From: DAOTWA01 sp963702935
GTDB lineage: Bacteria; Chloroflexota; Anaerolineae; Anaerolineales; Anaerolineaceae
Assembly (NCBI GenBank): GCA_963702935.1
Contig: OY969772.1
Location: 1,178,001 to 1,242,000 of the forward strand
Direction: 5' to 3'
Length of the DNA stretch: 64,000 bases
In this document: positions 26,270 to 35,496 of the stretch, in pieces
Position numbering within the stretch: the first letter of the stretch is position 1
How the letters are laid out: each line of letters starts with the position of its first letter
Notes under the pieces: model-generated
Database searches by the model: none
What the model was told of the DNA's origin: nothing
The model's input: only the letters and a program-made list of their open reading frames with translations
Program-made: the position numbers and the translations under genes

Positions 26270-27196
26270 ATGCCGCATCCGAAGAAGAAACGAAAGACCC
26301 TCCTCGACGCCTTGCTAACCCTGGCCGGCATTTTGTCGTCCGGCATCCTGGCGCTGCTTGCAATTCTATACTTCCAGATCCACCGCGCCAACGGGAAAAT
26401 CTTATCCTCGGGGCGCAAACGCACTTACCTGCTGTACGTGCCCAAGAATTACCGGCCGGATCGGCCAACGCCGCTGGTGATCAGCCTTCACGGTTACGCC
26501 GAATGGCCCGCCCACCAGATGGAAATCAGCCGTTGGAATCGCTTGGCGAAAGAAGACCATTTCCTGGTGGTTTATCCCTGCGGCACGGGCTTCCCGCTGC
26601 ACTGGCGCACGGGCGGGCAGGCCGGCGCTGCCGAGGACGTCCAGTTCATTTCCGATTTGATCGACCAGTTGGAAAAGGATTACAACATCGACGCAGCCCG
26701 CATCTACGCCAACGGCCTTTCGAACGGCGGGGGCATGTCCTTCGTGCTGGCCTGTAAGCTTTCCGAGCGCATCGCCGCGTTTGGCGGCGTATCCGGGGCC
26801 TACTTGCTGCCGTGGGAGGATTGTCCCCCCGCCCGGCCGGTGCCCGCCATCATCTTTCACGGCACTCAAGATCCCGTCGTGCCGTTTGGCGGAGGGCCGT
26901 CTAAATTCTTCGACTATCCTTTCCCGGTCGTGGCTGATTGGGTCGAAGCTCTGGCGGTCAAAAATGGCTGTAGCGCGCCCCCCGTGGACTTGCCCGCCCA
27001 GGGTGAAGTCAGCGGCCAACGCTACGTCCACTGCGCTCAAAATGCCGAGGTGCTCTTCTATGTGATCGCCAACGGCGGTCATTCCTGGCCCGGGGGAGGC
27101 TTCGTGCCCAGGGCCATCGTGGGGCATACTACCCAGGACATCGATGCCACGCGGATGATGTGGAAATTTTTTCAGCAGCATCCCCTGGAAAAATAG
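26270..27196 (+). CDS. LpqC/PHB-depolymerase-like secreted esterase
   Basis: A protein of 308 residues with a basic N-terminus and a membrane helix (about residues 12-35), then an alpha/beta hydrolase of the feruloyl esterase/PHB depolymerase type. The nucleophile is in GLSNGGGM, the aspartate in HGTQDPVVPF and the histidine in GGHSWPGG. It acts outside the membrane on ester polymers or feruloyl esters. The ATG at 26270 follows TGGAG. Confidence 0.8.
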   Translation: MPHPKKKRKTLLDALLTLAGILSSGILALLAILYFQIHRANGKILSSGRKRTYLLYVPKNYRPDRPTPLVISLHGYAEWPAHQMEISRWNRLAKEDHFLVVYPCGTGFPLHWRTGGQAGAAEDVQFISDLIDQLEKDYNIDAARIYANGLSNGGGMSFVLACKLSERIAAFGGVSGAYLLPWEDCPPARPVPAIIFHGTQDPVVPFGGGPSKFFDYPFPVVADWVEALAVKNGCSAPPVDLPAQGEVSGQRYVHCAQNAEVLFYVIANGGHSWPGGGFVPRAIVGHTTQDIDATRMMWKFFQQHPLEK

Positions 27197-27232
27197 CTCG
27201 CAGGCTGCGTTAGTAAAGTGTCCATGCCTCCA

Positions 27233-27366
27233 ATGACGCCTCTCTACGACAGTCTCCATACCTATTTCGGCTTCTCCGCCTTCCGCCTCGGGCGGGCGGA
27301 AACAATTCAAAGCCTCCTGTCCGGCAGCCGCACTCCGGTCATCGAACTCCTTCCACCACGCCTTTA
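27233..27366 (+). pseudogene. Truncated duplicate of the recQ 5' end
   Basis: The 44-codon frame beginning MTPLYDSLHTYFGFSAFRLG matches the first ~40 codons of recQ (start 29373, MTPLHDGLRTYFGFSAFRPG) at roughly 90% DNA identity over about 120 nt. The match ends before the Walker A motif. It lies on the far side of the AbiE genes, in the same orientation as intact recQ. Confidence 0.9.
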
Positions 27367-27422
27367 GCCATCGGGAAAACATATACGGATAGCAGCAGGC
27401 AATGCGGCGTTAGTTTATATTC

Positions 27423-28307
27423 TTATTCTTGGAGGCTTGTAAGAAGGGTCTGGTACATCCTTCGTTCACGCCTGTAGGCGTCCCCGGCAAGCGCGAACTC
27501 TTCAAAATTCATTTCTGACAAAAATTGATAGCCGTGCTGAATTCTCTCGAAGATTGCAGATGGCGTTAGTGATTTGCTGGGCTTGATCAACCGCTCTAGA
27601 TCGGCCCAATCGTATTCTCTCTTGGGCAAGTCCGAAATAAAAATGATGGGATCCAGAGAGTAGCCGGCCTCCCAACATTTGAGAATCGCGATCCGGCGAA
27701 CGATACTCCGGTCAAATGGCAAGGAAGTGAACTGATATAGATCATAAAGATCGCGAACACGGCTGCGCTGGGCAGTAGCACGGATTTTCTCCCCAATAAT
27801 CTCGTGAATATCTAGAGTAGGAACAATAGGCGGCTCCATTCCCAGCCACTGAAAATAGCGTTCTTGAATAAAACCGGCAGGCTGGATCGGAAGAATGGGC
27901 TTTGCCCGGAAACTAACCTGGACACTGAATTTCCCGTCCGTCACCCAATTGTGCTGATACGTCACGATCGCGCCGCAAAAATCGTCGTTGGCGTAATAAT
28001 CTTGTGGGGGAATATCGAACCGGATTCCATAATGCTCCTGGCCATGCAACACACCCACCAGATCAAGCGCAAACTCTTCTGGTTGAATGTCACTTACCAT
28101 CGTGAAGTCCAGATCGAGGCTGAAACGTCCCTGGCTCCCCAGGAAAATCTTGCGAATGGCGGTGCCACCTTTGAATGCCAGATGCACAAGCAGCCCGGCA
28201 TCCAAAAGCACTTTCATCACGTAGGTCAAAACGACTTCCCGTTCGGCGATGTCTAAATCGACACGAGCATTGGCGGCGTACCATTGAATTAACCGTTTTT
28301 CAATCAT
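27423..28307 (-). CDS. abiEii: AbiEii/AbiGii-family nucleotidyltransferase toxin
   Basis: The 294-residue protein has the DUF1814 motifs: FKGGTAIRKIF (KGGTA at residues 46-50), then RFSLDLDF with D65 and D67, and EKIRATAQRSRVRDLYDLY near residues 174-192. AbiEii-type toxins transfer nucleotides to tRNA or other targets and stop growth or phage propagation. Its ATG overlaps the antitoxin stop by one base (TGATG). GC content is lower than flanking recQ, fitting acquisition as an island. Confidence 0.9.
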   Translation of the reverse strand: MIEKRLIQWYAANARVDLDIAEREVVLTYVMKVLLDAGLLVHLAFKGGTAIRKIFLGSQGRFSLDLDFTMVSDIQPEEFALDLVGVLHGQEHYGIRFDIPPQDYYANDDFCGAIVTYQHNWVTDGKFSVQVSFRAKPILPIQPAGFIQERYFQWLGMEPPIVPTLDIHEIIGEKIRATAQRSRVRDLYDLYQFTSLPFDRSIVRRIAILKCWEAGYSLDPIIFISDLPKREYDWADLERLIKPSKSLTPSAIFERIQHGYQFLSEMNFEEFALAGDAYRRERRMYQTLLTSLQE

Positions 28308-29128
28308 CAGGCGACGTTGATCTCCGCGAACAGTTCCGGCTCCGGAATATTGGCCACCACCTGCCAGGTCGAATTATGCTTCCCACCTTTACCCCACTTC
28401 CCAGGTCTTCCCAGGTAGCAATGAGTTTTTTCAACCTGGAGGAGCAGCATTTCTCGCTCTTCTTTAGGAATTTCGATTTTTAGGAAATCCAGCAAAAACC
28501 CCAGGCGCTGGATGAGAGATTGGGACTGGAATTTTAGCGCATACCCTACGAGCTTTTGCCAATCCAGGCGACTTTTTCCCTGCCAGAGCATCGCAGCGAT
28601 CTCCGGAATATCGCCGGCAGCTTCAGGATGATCCATGCTATCCAGGATCACCTTTTCAACCTCGACCATTTTGACTTGGCTGCCATAGGCATTGACTTCC
28701 GCCACCCCAAAGAACAGGTGCTCGGGGAGCGAAACAACCCGATACTTTTTTCCACGAGCGGTGATGTCCCTGGTCTTACCCTTTGTGGTTTCCAGATAAA
28801 CGGTTGTCGAGGCTTGCGCAGTCAGACCATAGAAATAAGCCGCCGTAGCATAGGAAAAGGCGTACGGCTCAACCAGAACGCTGCCTAACGCCAATGGATT
28901 GGTATCGACGAAAGCGATTTCACCTCGCTCGGCGGGGATGAACTCATATACGCCTGATACGACAGGAGAGAGCCAGCCCTTCTGGACCAGACGGTGAAGC
29001 GCCACCAGGGCGTAGTCGTGTGAGATCGAGAGAATCTCCATGGCCTGTTTCGTGGTGACGAATGGCTTTTTCTCCCATTCGAGGAACAGGGTCAGTTTTG
29101 ATTCAAGTGAAGACAGAGAACGAGGCAT
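28307..29128 (-). CDS. abiEi: AbiEi-family antitoxin/transcriptional regulator
   Basis: A protein of 273 residues. The N-terminal winged helix (VTTKQAMEILSISHDYALVALHRLVQKGWL, in parts) and the GVYEFIP turn are typical of AbiEi, and YAFSYATAAYFYGLT marks the AbiEi_4-like central domain. It represses its own operon and neutralises the toxin encoded next. It is first in the operon, as usual. No ribosome site is evident before the ATG. Confidence 0.85.
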   Translation of the reverse strand: MPRSLSSLESKLTLFLEWEKKPFVTTKQAMEILSISHDYALVALHRLVQKGWLSPVVSGVYEFIPAERGEIAFVDTNPLALGSVLVEPYAFSYATAAYFYGLTAQASTTVYLETTKGKTRDITARGKKYRVVSLPEHLFFGVAEVNAYGSQVKMVEVEKVILDSMDHPEAAGDIPEIAAMLWQGKSRLDWQKLVGYALKFQSQSLIQRLGFLLDFLKIEIPKEEREMLLLQVEKTHCYLGRPGKWGKGGKHNSTWQVVANIPEPELFAEINVA

Positions 29129-29188
29129 GATTCTTACAAGCGGGCAGGATAATTACAGAAACCGCAAGAATAGTGGCGATATGTAAGT

Positions 29189-29217
29189 ATTATAGCCTGG
29201 CTCCTCTGGATTTTCAA
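29189..29217 (-). promoter_or_regulatory. Promoter of the abiE operon
   Basis: On the minus strand TTGAAA (29217-29212) and a consensus TATAAT (29194-29189) are spaced by 17 nt. The predicted leader is about 55 nt. Confidence 0.75.
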
Positions 29218-29297
29218 CATCTACTTTTCCGTGGCATGTACCGGCTGGTAGGAACTCAAACCAATTCCAGGTCATGCCGTTCCCTTGATTCATATAT

Positions 29298-29324
29298 AAA
29301 ACAGGGAGTCTCATTCCCTGTTTT
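29298..29324 (+). terminator. Hairpin immediately before the recQ promoter
   Basis: AAAACAGGGA (29298-29307) and TCCCTGTTTT (29315-29324) form a 10-bp stem followed by TT. It insulates recQ from upstream transcription. Confidence 0.75.
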
Positions 29325-29353
29325 TTGACAATCTTGGGAAATTATTGTATCCT
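29325..29353 (+). promoter_or_regulatory. recQ promoter
   Basis: Consensus TTGACA (29325-29330), 17-nt spacer, TATCCT (29348-29353). Leader of about 13 nt without a ribosome site before the ATG at 29373. Confidence 0.7.
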
Positions 29354-29372
29354 ATTAATCTCTATCTCTCCA

Positions 29373-32141
29373 ATGACGCCTCTCCACGATGGTCTCCGCA
29401 CTTACTTCGGCTTCTCCGCCTTCCGCCCCGGGCAGGCGGAAGCAATTCAAAGCCTCCTATCTGGCAGCCACACCCTGGCCGTCATGCCCACCGGCGCGGG
29501 GAAATCGCTCATCTTCCAGCTCGCCGCGCTTTTGCTGGGAGCGGAACGCAGCCCCGCCCCCACCACCCTGGTCATCTCTCCGCTCATCGCCCTGATGAAA
29601 GATCAGGTGGACGGCCTCACCCGCCGCGGTATTCCCGCCACGTACATCAACAGCGCCCTGCCGGCTGCCGAGCAAGCCGGCCGTCTTCAGCAGCTTGCCA
29701 ACGGTCGATATCGCCTGGTGTACGTTGCGCCTGAACGCCTGCGCAGCACGGCCTTTCTCGAAGCCCTGCGCCGCCAGCCCATCTGCCTGCTCGCCGTGGA
29801 CGAGGCGCACTGCATCTCCGAATGGGGACACGACTTCCGTCCTGATTACCTGCACATCGCCCAGGTACGCCAGGTCCTTGCGCCCCACATCCTCACTGCC
29901 GCGCTGACCGCCACCGCCACACCGCAGGTGCAAAAGGACATCCTGCGCATCTTGGGATTGGGAGACGCGGCCACCTGCATCGTCACCGGCTTCAACCGGC
30001 CGAACCTCAGCCTGAACGTGCGCTACACGAGCGGGCTTTCCGCCAAATTGTGCACGCTAAAACAGCTCTTAGCCCCCCACCGACCCGGCGCGACCATCAT
30101 TTACACCGGCACGCGCCGCGACGCCGAAGAAGTAGCCGAGTTCGCGCGTGAAGTCGTCCGCGCGCCCGTCGAGCACTACCACGCCGGCCTGCCGGCCGAG
30201 GAGCGCGCCCGCATCCAGGAAGCCTTCATTTCCGGCAGGGTGCATCTGATCGTGGCCACGAATGCCTTTGGCATGGGCATCGATCGCGCCGACGTGCGCC
30301 AGGTGATCCACTATTCCATGCCCGGCTCGCTCGAAGCCTACTACCAGGAAGCCGGGCGCGCCGGCAGGGATGGCTTGCCGGCTTCGGCAACCTTGCTCTA
30401 CGATCCGCAAGACCGCGCCCTGCACGAGTTCTTCATCCGCCAAAGCGAGCTGGAATCCGCTGATTTGAGCGGCCTCTACCAGGCTTTACCCGCCGGCAAG
30501 GAAATCTGGTCGACCCTGGACGAGCTATCCCGCCAGACCGGTTTGCATCCCGTGCAAATCAAAGTGGGGCTTTCCACCCTGGAGCGCGCCGGGGCGCTGG
30601 AGCACCTGGGCGACGAAGGCGTCCGCATGATGTACCGGCGCGGGAGCCTGATGCTACCCGAGCTCCAGGCGGCCATGCTCCACAGCAAGCAGCACCTTCA
30701 AAATCGCCAGAAACAATTGGACGACATGGCGCATTACGCCGAATCCAATGATTGCCGTCGAAAAATCATTTTGCGCCACTTTGGCGACAACGATTCGGCT
30801 AAAGCTGCCGAATGCTGCGATAATTGCCAGGCGCAGACGGCGCAGCAGGGAGCGGCGGGCGACGTCAGCAGGCTGGATCCCACCCAGCGCGCCGGGCTGA
30901 TCGCCCTGGATTGCATCCGCCGTCTGGCGACCAAAGTGGGGCGTGAGAAACTGGCCCAAATTTTGCGCGGCTCACGGGCGCAGGACATTCTCAAATTCCA
31001 TCACGACCAGAACGTCTATTACGGCCGGCTGGCGGCCGTTCACCGCGACGACCTTCAAGCCCTGATCGGGCAACTGGTGGACCTGGGTTATATCAAAGTG
31101 ATTGGCGCAGACTATCCGGTCTTGAGTCTGACGCCGCGCGGCGAAAACGCCGTCAAGCGCAAAGAAACCCTCCCTTTGAAACGGCTCAGCTCCTTGAACG
31201 CAGCCAACCTGCGCCGCGCCCAGGCTAAATTGGAAGCCGGCGGAACGGTGGAGTACACGGCCAGGCTCTTCGCGCAGGGTCTAAAACCGGAACAAATTGC
31301 CCGCGAGCGCGCGCTGGCCCTCTCCACGATTTACGGCCACCTGGCCCAAACGATTTCCAGGGGCAAATTGACCGTGGATCAAGTGGTGCCCGGCGAAGTA
31401 CGCGGTAAAATTGAGAAAGCAATCCAGGCGGTTGGTTCGACGCAATATCTGGCGCCCATTCAGGCCCTGCTCCCGGCAGAGATCGACTACAATTTGATCC
31501 GCTGCGTGCTCGCCGGGCACAGGCCGCCGGCTCCTGGGGCTTCCCGGGCTTCCGAAGCCGCACAAGCGGAGGTCGACTCTTTTCTCAGCCGGCCCCACCC
31601 GCGCCCGCTGGCCGGCGCCTGGTCCGCCGGCTGGTCGCTTGGCTTTCATTCCCGCTTCTCCGGCGGCGACTGGTCGCGCAGCGGCGTCGGCGACCTGACC
31701 TACCGCCTGAAATATGAGGGCGACCGCTCCGTTCTGCCCGCGCTGGTGCATCAAGCCCTCGAGCTCATTCGAGCGCAGCCCGAGCTGGCCCAGGTGGACA
31801 TTCTCCTGCCCGTGCCGTCGTCTACCGAGCGCAAGCTCAACCCGGTGCAGGTCTTTTGCGAAGCCCTGGCGGAGGAGCTGCACGTGCCGCTGCGGGCGCT
31901 GGTGGCGAAAACCCGCGCCACCCGGCCGCAAAAAGAGATGAAAACGCTCGCCCAAAAACGCGCAAACGTCGCCGGGGCATTCAGCCTGTGCGGGGAGGCC
32001 CACAACCAGCGCATCCTGCTGGTGGACGACCTGTTCAACTCGGGCGCCACGCTCGAAGAGATCACCCGCCTGCTCTTGCAGCACGGCGCCGCGCGCGTCA
32101 ACGTCCTCACGCTCACCCGCACCATCCATTCGGATTCCTGA
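29373..32141 (+). CDS. recQ: RecQ helicase fused to a C-terminal phosphoribosyltransferase domain
   Basis: A 922-residue protein. Residues 1-350 are the RecQ helicase (Walker A MPTGAGKSL near 38, DEAHCISEWGHDFRPDY near 142, EAGRAGRDG near 325). The zinc cysteines CRRK and CCDNC lie near 465-490, followed by winged-helix and HRDC/RQC-like regions. Residues about 740-922 are a type I phosphoribosyltransferase domain like ComFC, with the PRPP loop LLVDDLFNSGAT near 884-895. It unwinds DNA in recombination repair; the PRTase tail may bind DNA or nucleotides. An in-frame TTG at 29325 is rejected because it overlaps the -35 box. Confidence 0.9.
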   Translation: MTPLHDGLRTYFGFSAFRPGQAEAIQSLLSGSHTLAVMPTGAGKSLIFQLAALLLGAERSPAPTTLVISPLIALMKDQVDGLTRRGIPATYINSALPAAEQAGRLQQLANGRYRLVYVAPERLRSTAFLEALRRQPICLLAVDEAHCISEWGHDFRPDYLHIAQVRQVLAPHILTAALTATATPQVQKDILRILGLGDAATCIVTGFNRPNLSLNVRYTSGLSAKLCTLKQLLAPHRPGATIIYTGTRRDAEEVAEFAREVVRAPVEHYHAGLPAEERARIQEAFISGRVHLIVATNAFGMGIDRADVRQVIHYSMPGSLEAYYQEAGRAGRDGLPASATLLYDPQDRALHEFFIRQSELESADLSGLYQALPAGKEIWSTLDELSRQTGLHPVQIKVGLSTLERAGALEHLGDEGVRMMYRRGSLMLPELQAAMLHSKQHLQNRQKQLDDMAHYAESNDCRRKIILRHFGDNDSAKAAECCDNCQAQTAQQGAAGDVSRLDPTQRAGLIALDCIRRLATKVGREKLAQILRGSRAQDILKFHHDQNVYYGRLAAVHRDDLQALIGQLVDLGYIKVIGADYPVLSLTPRGENAVKRKETLPLKRLSSLNAANLRRAQAKLEAGGTVEYTARLFAQGLKPEQIARERALALSTIYGHLAQTISRGKLTVDQVVPGEVRGKIEKAIQAVGSTQYLAPIQALLPAEIDYNLIRCVLAGHRPPAPGASRASEAAQAEVDSFLSRPHPRPLAGAWSAGWSLGFHSRFSGGDWSRSGVGDLTYRLKYEGDRSVLPALVHQALELIRAQPELAQVDILLPVPSSTERKLNPVQVFCEALAEELHVPLRALVAKTRATRPQKEMKTLAQKRANVAGAFSLCGEAHNQRILLVDDLFNSGATLEEITRLLLQHGAARVNVLTLTRTIHSDS

Positions 32142-32158
32142 CACCTGGCAACCGCCCC

Positions 32159-33125
32159 ATGACCCTCTCTCAGAAACTCCCTCACCCTGCTTTTGCTGTG
32201 CTCCCACCTTGGATTGGAAGATGACGCGTCCAAACCGCTGACTCTGCGCGAATGGAATCCCCTCGCCCGAAAGTTGGGAGCTGCTGGGCTGCGCCCGGCC
32301 GACCTGCTGGCGGCTGCGATCGGCGACATCGCCCCCCAGCTCAGCGCCGACGAGGCCGGGCGCATCGCCCGCCTGCTCGCCCGCGTCGACGCTCTGCAGC
32401 GCGAGCTGGAGCGTATCGCCCGCCTGGGCATTTTCCCGCTCACCCGCGCCGATTCCGATTACCCGCAGCAATACCGCCAGCGCCTGAAAAATTCCGCCCC
32501 GCCGGTCTTATTCTACGCCGGAGAAAAATCTCTGCTCGGCCAGCCCGGCATTGCCGTGGTCGGCTCGCGCCATCTCGACGAGGCCGGCCAGGAATGCGCC
32601 CGCTTCGTGGGCAACGCCTGCGGCATCTCCGGGCAGGTGCTCTATTCCGGCGGCGCCAAAGGCGTGGACACGCTCAGCATGGACGCGGCCCTGGAAGCGC
32701 GCGGCACCGCCGTTGGCGTTTTGGCAGACAGCCTCGAAAAAGCCGTTCGAAGCCGGCAAGACGCCCTGGGGCGCGGCGACCTGTGCCTGGTCACGCCCTA
32801 CGGTCCCCAGGCCCCCTTCTCGGTCGGCGCGGCCATGGGACGCAACCGCCTCATCTACACCCTGGCCGATTACGCTATCGTGGTCGCCAGCGACGCCCAG
32901 ACCGGCGGCACCTGGGCCGGCGCCACCGAAACGCTCAAAAATGAATGGGTGCCGGTCTTCGTGCTCGAACACGCGGCCATGCCCGAGGGAAACCGGCTGC
33001 TGCTGCAAAAAGGCGCGCTGCCCTTCCCGCACCCCTTCCAGGAGCCGCCGCTTAAGCTCTCCGCCTGGCTCGAAGAAAAAGCCTCCGGCCGGCCAAAACA
33101 GCCAGACCAGCCCGCGTTGTTCTGA
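32159..33125 (+). CDS. dprA: DprA-like DNA processing protein (one-base frameshift near start)
   Basis: A Rossmann-fold DprA/Smf-like protein of about 321 residues: GIAVVGSRHLDEAGQECARFVG, then LYSGGAKGVDTLSMDAALE and GRNRLIYTLADYAIVV, which form the ssDNA- and nucleotide-binding core. DprA loads RecA on single-stranded DNA. The ATG at 32159 is in another phase; removal of one C at 32178-32181 gives the natural opening MTLSQKLLTLLLLCSHLGL. Without that repair the first start is TTG 32193. It lies 17 nt after recQ and is co-transcribed. Confidence 0.8.
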
Positions 33126-33156
33126 TTTACCCCAACCGGCTTTATTGCCCGCCCAC

Positions 33157-34035
33157 TCAGCGGATACCCGCCAGCCGTTCGCTTTCCTTCCATAGCCTTT
33201 CCCACGTCTCACGGTTATAGGAATTTCGATTCGACCGCACCTGGGTATTGTTTTCGTCCCAGTACCCGCCCGTAATGCTTTGCACGTCCGGATCGGCGGC
33301 AAGATAGACGTAAGTCTGCGCCTGGCGCTCGGGGGTGATGGCCATGCTGCGCTTGAGCCGATAGATTTTTCGAAGCCACTCTGGCAGGTGGGTAATCCGC
33401 TCTTCGGGAATGGCCACGTTCGTCACGCGCACGCAATTAACGCTTACGCCGCTTCCTTTGAGCCGCTCCGCCAGAGCATACGTGAACATCACCTGCGCCT
33501 GCTTCGAGTGGTAATAGGCGCGTTGCGTGCTGAACTTGCGCTCGCCGTTCAGATTGTCGAACTCGATATCGAGGAGTGGGTAGGTGATCAATCCCTTCGA
33601 GGCCACAGTAAGGATGCGGCTGGGAGCGCTGGCTTTGAGCACATCGAGCAAGAGGTGGGTCATCAAGAAAATGCCGACGTGATTGGTGGCGAAGATCGTC
33701 TCTACGCCGTCCATCGTTAAGGTCGGTTTTTTGAGGGTGTGGTCGAAATTCGCCGCGTTGTGGATGAGGACGTCGAGCCGCGCGTGGCGCAGCTTGAACG
33801 CCTCCACGAATTGGCGAATAGACGCCTGCGAAGACAGATCCACCTGCATCAATTCCACTTTTTCGCTGCGCGCGGCGCGCCTGACCTCTTCCAACGCCCG
33901 GGCGCCGCGTTCCGCCGAGCGACAGGCCATAATCACCCTGGCGCCCAGGCCGGCCAGTTGGATGGCGGCAGCTTTACCAATCCCGGAATTGGCGCCCGTC
34001 ACAAGGATGGTTTTCCCCTCGAGGTTGTACGGCAT
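33157..34035 (-). CDS. Short-chain dehydrogenase/reductase, retinol dehydrogenase-like
   Basis: A classical-to-extended SDR of 292 residues: cofactor loop TGANSGIG at residues 14-21, NAA at the fourth strand and the catalytic pair AYYHSKQA (Y-x3-K). Arg after the second strand (CRS) favours NADP(H). The substrate is unknown. Its start is 3 nt after the TetR gene stop, so it is the second gene of a TetR-controlled operon. Confidence 0.85.
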   Translation of the reverse strand: MPYNLEGKTILVTGANSGIGKAAAIQLAGLGARVIMACRSAERGARALEEVRRAARSEKVELMQVDLSSQASIRQFVEAFKLRHARLDVLIHNAANFDHTLKKPTLTMDGVETIFATNHVGIFLMTHLLLDVLKASAPSRILTVASKGLITYPLLDIEFDNLNGERKFSTQRAYYHSKQAQVMFTYALAERLKGSGVSVNCVRVTNVAIPEERITHLPEWLRKIYRLKRSMAITPERQAQTYVYLAADPDVQSITGGYWDENNTQVRSNRNSYNRETWERLWKESERLAGIR

Positions 34036-34038
34036 GTT

Positions 34039-34716
34039 TTATCCCCTTTCTTGAATGCGGTCGTTTTGCGGTGCGATGCCATCTCGCAAGATGGAGACGA
34101 TTTGGTCGTAGACTTGCTCGACTTCCGAGGCCGGTGGAGGGTAAATTCCGCCCGTAGCCATCTGCGTTGGGCCATCGCCGGCCCGGCTCGTCAGGAAATT
34201 TCCCAATTCGGCCAACGCCGCCGCAAAAATAAAAGCCGCGACGCCCGCGTCGACCTCGGGCTTGATCTCGCCGCGTCGTTTGCCCTCTTCGATCAGCCCC
34301 ACGAAATATTGCTCGCTCGATTGCCTGGCCTTCGTCACGATATCCTCGGGCAACGGGGACTTGCCGTTCAGAGCCCGATATCCAATTTTCGCCAGTTGTG
34401 GGTATTGCAGCTCGAAACTGGCCATCACCTGAAATAAATGGCGCAAAGTGCCAAACACTTTCAAGTTGGGATCGGGGGAGCCGGCCGTAACCAGCATCTC
34501 CGCCTTTTTCTGGGCGGCCAATTCGAGCAGATAATGGTACAGGTCGCTCTTGTCCGTAAAATATTGGTACAGGCTTCCCTTGGCTATTCCGGCGCGGGAA
34601 ACGATCTGCGAGATCGAAGCGCTGTCGTAATCGTGCTGAGCGAATTCGTCGATGGCGCATTCGAGGATCTTTTGTCGTTTTTCCTCTGGCAAATTGAAAA
34701 AAGTAGACAAGGGCAT
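34039..34716 (-). CDS. TetR family transcriptional regulator
   Basis: A 225-residue regulator with the TetR helix-turn-helix at residues 15-60 (ILECAIDEFAQHDYDSASIS, then IVSRAGIAKGSLYQYF). The C-terminal domain would bind an inducer. It probably represses itself and the SDR gene through the perfect palindrome upstream. The start follows GGGAGGAACCC. Confidence 0.9.
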   Translation of the reverse strand: MPLSTFFNLPEEKRQKILECAIDEFAQHDYDSASISQIVSRAGIAKGSLYQYFTDKSDLYHYLLELAAQKKAEMLVTAGSPDPNLKVFGTLRHLFQVMASFELQYPQLAKIGYRALNGKSPLPEDIVTKARQSSEQYFVGLIEEGKRRGEIKPEVDAGVAAFIFAAALAELGNFLTSRAGDGPTQMATGGIYPPPASEVEQVYDQIVSILRDGIAPQNDRIQERG

Positions 34717-34738
34717 GGGTTCCTCCCGGTAGACCGCT

Positions 34739-34800
34739 ATATGACCGCTCAGTCACATGACTGAGCGGTCATATTATAAGCGATTTTTGCCGCCTGTCAA
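34739..34800 (-). promoter_or_regulatory. Consensus promoter with a 36-bp perfect TetR operator
   Basis: On the minus strand TTGACA (34800-34795) and TATAAT (34778-34773) are separated by 16 nt. Immediately downstream, 34739-34774 is a perfect inverted repeat with 17-bp arms and a 2-bp centre; the core half site is ACCGCTCAGTCA. The palindrome covers the start of transcription. Confidence 0.85.
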
Positions 34801-34895
34801 TAGCCACTTACCGCCGCAGGAAGGACGTTTTTACTTTGAAATTCCACCATTGCACGGCGGAGTTTCAAGGTAAAATCCTTTAAAAGGAGGAGGCG

Positions 34896-35459
34896 ATGAA
34901 TTTCGACAAGGGCGAAATTGCTCAGTTGACCGAGAAATACGGGGGAGCGTGGGGCCTCAATCACACCCGCCGGCTGTTGCAGCTCATCGACGCCATTGGG
35001 GAGGGCCTCGCCTACAACTTAGGGGCGCTCTGGATCGCCGCCCACCTGCACGATTGGGGCGCGTACGCCCCGTGGGCGCAAAAGGACGTCGACCACGTCC
35101 TGCGCTCCGGGCAGGTGGTGGAGCCCTTCCTGGCCGAACGGAACTGCCCCGAGGAGATGAAGGCCCTGATCCTGGAATGCATTGCGCTGCACCACACCGG
35201 CGGCTCCGACCGCAGCCTCGAAGCCATCCTGCTGCGCGACGCCGACGTGCTGGACTTCCTGGGGGTGGTGGGGGTGCTGCGCGATTTCTCTAAGAATCCG
35301 CGAGATTTGCGCAAGGCTTACGAAGTGGTCAAACAGCGCAGGCAAAAACTGCCCGGCATTCTCTCTTTGGACAAAGCCAAAGCCATTGCCGCGGAGCGTG
35401 TCAATGGGATGGACGCGCTTCTGGCGCAGTTCGAGGCACAGTCCTTCGGTTGCTTCTGA
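34896..35459 (+). CDS. HD-domain phosphohydrolase
   Basis: A protein of 187 residues with the HD metal site: H23 in LNHTRRL, H52-D53 in AAHLHDWG, a middle histidine pair in ALHHTGG and the final aspartate in LLRDADVLDF. HD proteins hydrolyse phosphomonoesters or cyclic nucleotides; the substrate is open. A strong AAAAGGAGGAGG site sets the start. Just upstream TTACTTTGAAATTCC and GGAGTTTCAAGGTAA (34831-34873) can fold into a long hairpin. Confidence 0.8.
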   Translation: MNFDKGEIAQLTEKYGGAWGLNHTRRLLQLIDAIGEGLAYNLGALWIAAHLHDWGAYAPWAQKDVDHVLRSGQVVEPFLAERNCPEEMKALILECIALHHTGGSDRSLEAILLRDADVLDFLGVVGVLRDFSKNPRDLRKAYEVVKQRRQKLPGILSLDKAKAIAAERVNGMDALLAQFEAQSFGCF

Positions 35460-35496
35460 AGCCAGCCGGTAGTCATCCCGAGAACGGGATTGCGAT

